Source of the DNA: Candidatus Harrisonbacteria bacterium CG10_big_fil_rev_8_21_14_0_10_49_15
GTDB taxonomy: Bacteria > Patescibacteriota > Minisyncoccia > UBA6257 > 1-14-0-10-44-23
Assembly (NCBI GenBank): GCA_002773415.1
Contig: PFBD01000002.1
Span: forward strand, 14,923 to 54,506
Reading direction: 5' to 3'
DNA length: 39,584 nt
Within the stretch, counting starts at the first letter, position 1. Each line of letters opens with the position of its first letter. Position numbers and translations under genes: made by a program. Below the pieces are notes generated by a model. It was given only the letters and a program-made list of their open reading frames with translations. It did not search any database and had not been told where the DNA came from. Shown one piece after another: positions 37,558-39,584 of this stretch.

Positions 37558-38271
37558 ATGGCTGAATTGCTAAAAAACAAGAGGAAAAAATTGGGTCTTT
37601 CGCAGGAGGATCTTGCGGGGATGCTTGGAATTTCTCGTCCAACTTTGAATAAGGTTGAGAAGGGTGAGCGAAAGCTTACTGTGGAGGAGAAAAAGAAGCT
37701 TGCTGAGATTAGCAGTTCTTTTGATTGGGAAAAACAGGCGCAGAATATGCGGATTAATATCCCGCAAGAATATGCGGATAAGTTTGAGCAGACTTTGCTG
37801 TATGTCTTGGGGAAGATTGGTGGAAAGCCAAATATTGGGCAGACGGTTATTTACAAGCTGTTGTATTTTATAGATTTTGATTATTACGAAAAATATGAGG
37901 AGCAGTTGATGGGCGCTAGATATATTAAAAATCACCATGGCCCGACACCGGTGATGTTTGCCGAATTTATCGAGCGATTGGAAAAGCAGGGCAAGGTGGA
38001 GAGGATTAAGAGCAAATTTTACAAGTATGAACAAACTAAGTATTTGATAAATCCGGAGCGAACTCTTGATTTGTCGGCGCTGTCAGCGCAAGAGCTTGCC
38101 CATATTGATTGGGAGTTAAATCGGCTTAGCGACTTAACTGCCACGCAGATTTCGGCTTTGTCTCATCTGGATACGCCTTGGAAGGTGGCAAAAGATAGAG
38201 GGGTACTGGAATATGAGCATGTTTTTTATCGACCAGACGAGACTTCCGTAAGAGAGTATGAGCCACTTTAA
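37558..38271 (+). CDS. XRE-HTH + Panacea (DUF4065) antitoxin
   Basis: LLKNKRKKLGLSQEDLAGMLGISRPTLNKVEKGERKLT HTH; Panacea C-terminus. Confidence 0.88.
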   Translation: MAELLKNKRKKLGLSQEDLAGMLGISRPTLNKVEKGERKLTVEEKKKLAEISSSFDWEKQAQNMRINIPQEYADKFEQTLLYVLGKIGGKPNIGQTVIYKLLYFIDFDYYEKYEEQLMGARYIKNHHGPTPVMFAEFIERLEKQGKVERIKSKFYKYEQTKYLINPERTLDLSALSAQELAHIDWELNRLSDLTATQISALSHLDTPWKVAKDRGVLEYEHVFYRPDETSVREYEPL

Positions 38272-38590
38272 TGCTACTTTAGAATTTGAAAAGGATTTTA
38301 AGCGGCTTTTTAAGAAATATCGGACGCTTGATGATGACTTGGAAAAATTGAAGGAAGTTCTCTTGGGTTCACCGACTGGTATTGGAAAAAATTTTGTTAT
38401 TCTGTACTCATCGACGAGTGTTAAGATTGTGAAGGCTCGGATGGCATGCAAGGCACTAAATAATCGGTCGCTGAGAATTGTTTATGCTTATTTAGAGCAA
38501 GATAAACAATTTGAATTTCTTGAGCTGTATGCTAAAGGAGACAAGGAGAATGAGAATCAGCAGCGGATTAAGCAGTGCTTGGAGCAGTAG
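38258..38590 (+). CDS. RelE/ParE-like toxin
   Basis: Overlaps antitoxin by 14 nt; paralogue of 525-863. Confidence 0.8.
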   Translation: MSHFNATLEFEKDFKRLFKKYRTLDDDLEKLKEVLLGSPTGIGKNFVILYSSTSVKIVKARMACKALNNRSLRIVYAYLEQDKQFEFLELYAKGDKENENQQRIKQCLEQ

Positions 38591-38693
38591 AGTATAGAAA
38601 TGGGTGATTTAAAAAAAGATAAATTTGAGAAAGAGGACAAGAAGTCGACTGACTTTCATTGTATTTTTAAGGTGAGGGGGATTTAATTGGGTT

Positions 38694-39533
38694 ATGGATA
38701 TGAATCTTTGGAAAAATTGGTTGCGAGAGTACTGGCCTGCGGGTTTGTTGATCTTGTTAGTAATGATTGCGATTGAGTTGTTTTTCTTGTTGCTGGCGCC
38801 TTCGGCGCCAGTTTTGGAGCGGGCGCCGGAGGCGCCCGCTAGCCGGGTTGAGGCTGATGAGAATGAGGGTGCTTCTGGCGCGGAAATAAAGAACAAGGAG
38901 TTGTTGGAGAATTTTTCCGGAAATGATGGGCAGTTGGAGGTGGTAACGGTGAAGCGGGTGGTAGATGGTGATACGGTTGAGCTCTCAGATGGGCGGCGGG
39001 TGCGGTACATTGGCATTGATACGGCCGAGCTTTCCGAGTCTAGTCAGCCCCAGCGGTGCTACGCGCAGACGGCCACGGCCAAGAATCGGGAGTTGGTTGA
39101 GGGTAAAGAGGTGAGCCTGGAGCGAGATGTGAGCGACGTGGATCGGTATGGCCGACTGTTGCGATATGTTTATGTTGGTGACACCTCTGTAAACGACGCG
39201 CTAGTGCGCCGCGGGTACGCGGACGTATCCACCTACCCACCGGATGTGAAGTACGTGGATAAGTTTTTGGCGTCAGAGCGGTACGCGCGAGAAAATAATC
39301 TTGGCTTCTGGGGGAGTGAGTGTTTTGATGCAGAAGCGTCCGCGCCTACGTCTGCGGTGGATGCCGGAGGTCAGTGTGTTATTAAGGGGAATATAACTAG
39401 TGAAAAGATCTATCACTTGCCGGGCTGTCAGTCGTACGACAAGACGGTCATTGATGAATCAGCTGGCGAGCGCTGGTTCTGCTCCGAATCTGAAGCCACC
39501 CAAGCCGGCTGGCGCAAAGCGAAGAATTGCTAA
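38694..39533 (+). CDS. Membrane-anchored thermonuclease (SNase) with C-terminal sunset-like domain
   Basis: VKRVVDGDTVELSDGRRVRYIGIDTAE, DVDRYGRLLRYVYVG; C-term CVIKGNITSEKIYHLPGCQSYDKTVIDESAGERWFCSESEATQAGWRKA. Confidence 0.88.
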   Translation: MDMNLWKNWLREYWPAGLLILLVMIAIELFFLLLAPSAPVLERAPEAPASRVEADENEGASGAEIKNKELLENFSGNDGQLEVVTVKRVVDGDTVELSDGRRVRYIGIDTAELSESSQPQRCYAQTATAKNRELVEGKEVSLERDVSDVDRYGRLLRYVYVGDTSVNDALVRRGYADVSTYPPDVKYVDKFLASERYARENNLGFWGSECFDAEASAPTSAVDAGGQCVIKGNITSEKIYHLPGCQSYDKTVIDESAGERWFCSESEATQAGWRKAKNC

Positions 39534-39584
39534 ATTTTATGAGCGATATTTTGGGATTAAAACGGGGGACGGTGACTCTGAAAA

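Overview
The window looks like a Patescibacteria/CPR-type chromosome segment (inferred from protein repertoire, small ORFs and gene organisation; no 16S gene is present to confirm). It has three parts. (1) ~0.9-21 kb is mostly housekeeping and metabolism: a hydroxyacid dehydrogenase, an adenosine kinase + SAH hydrolase pair, a half-size MFS protein, an Nramp-like transporter, a GpsA-like + short GlpK-like pair, a Kef antiporter, cupredoxin + ferric-reductase-like genes, Maf, a cold-shock protein and a DEAD-box helicase. Interspersed are six small GC-rich orphan ORFs with their own promoters, strong Shine-Dalgarno sites and terminators. (2) ~22-34 kb is an AT-richer accessory/defence region: Fic, truncated RhuM, DUF3800, a possible nuclease-like ORF, HD hydrolase, and a PLD-SNF2 helicase + Eco57I-type methylase + unknown protein operon. 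(3) ~34-39.5 kb carries a peptidase E-like protein, alpha/beta hydrolase, HAD-like protein, NYN-domain protein, YwbE-like protein, an HTH-Panacea/RelE-like toxin-antitoxin pair and a SNase. The most interesting non-coding signals are: three minus-strand small-RNA-like transcription units sharing a near-identical promoter block (TTATCCACA-N-TTCATTGACTTTTC), each convergent to a putative RNase/accessory gene and sharing its terminator; three clusters of long palindromes, two of which share a 38-bp palindrome with compensatory base-pair changes; palindromic or repeat sequence inside several ORFs; two paralogous toxin-antitoxin modules near the window edges; a YwbE-like copy killed by one in-frame TAG; and a contrast between leaderless-type genes and SD-led GC-rich orphans. 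All calls come from reading the sequence; no database search was run.
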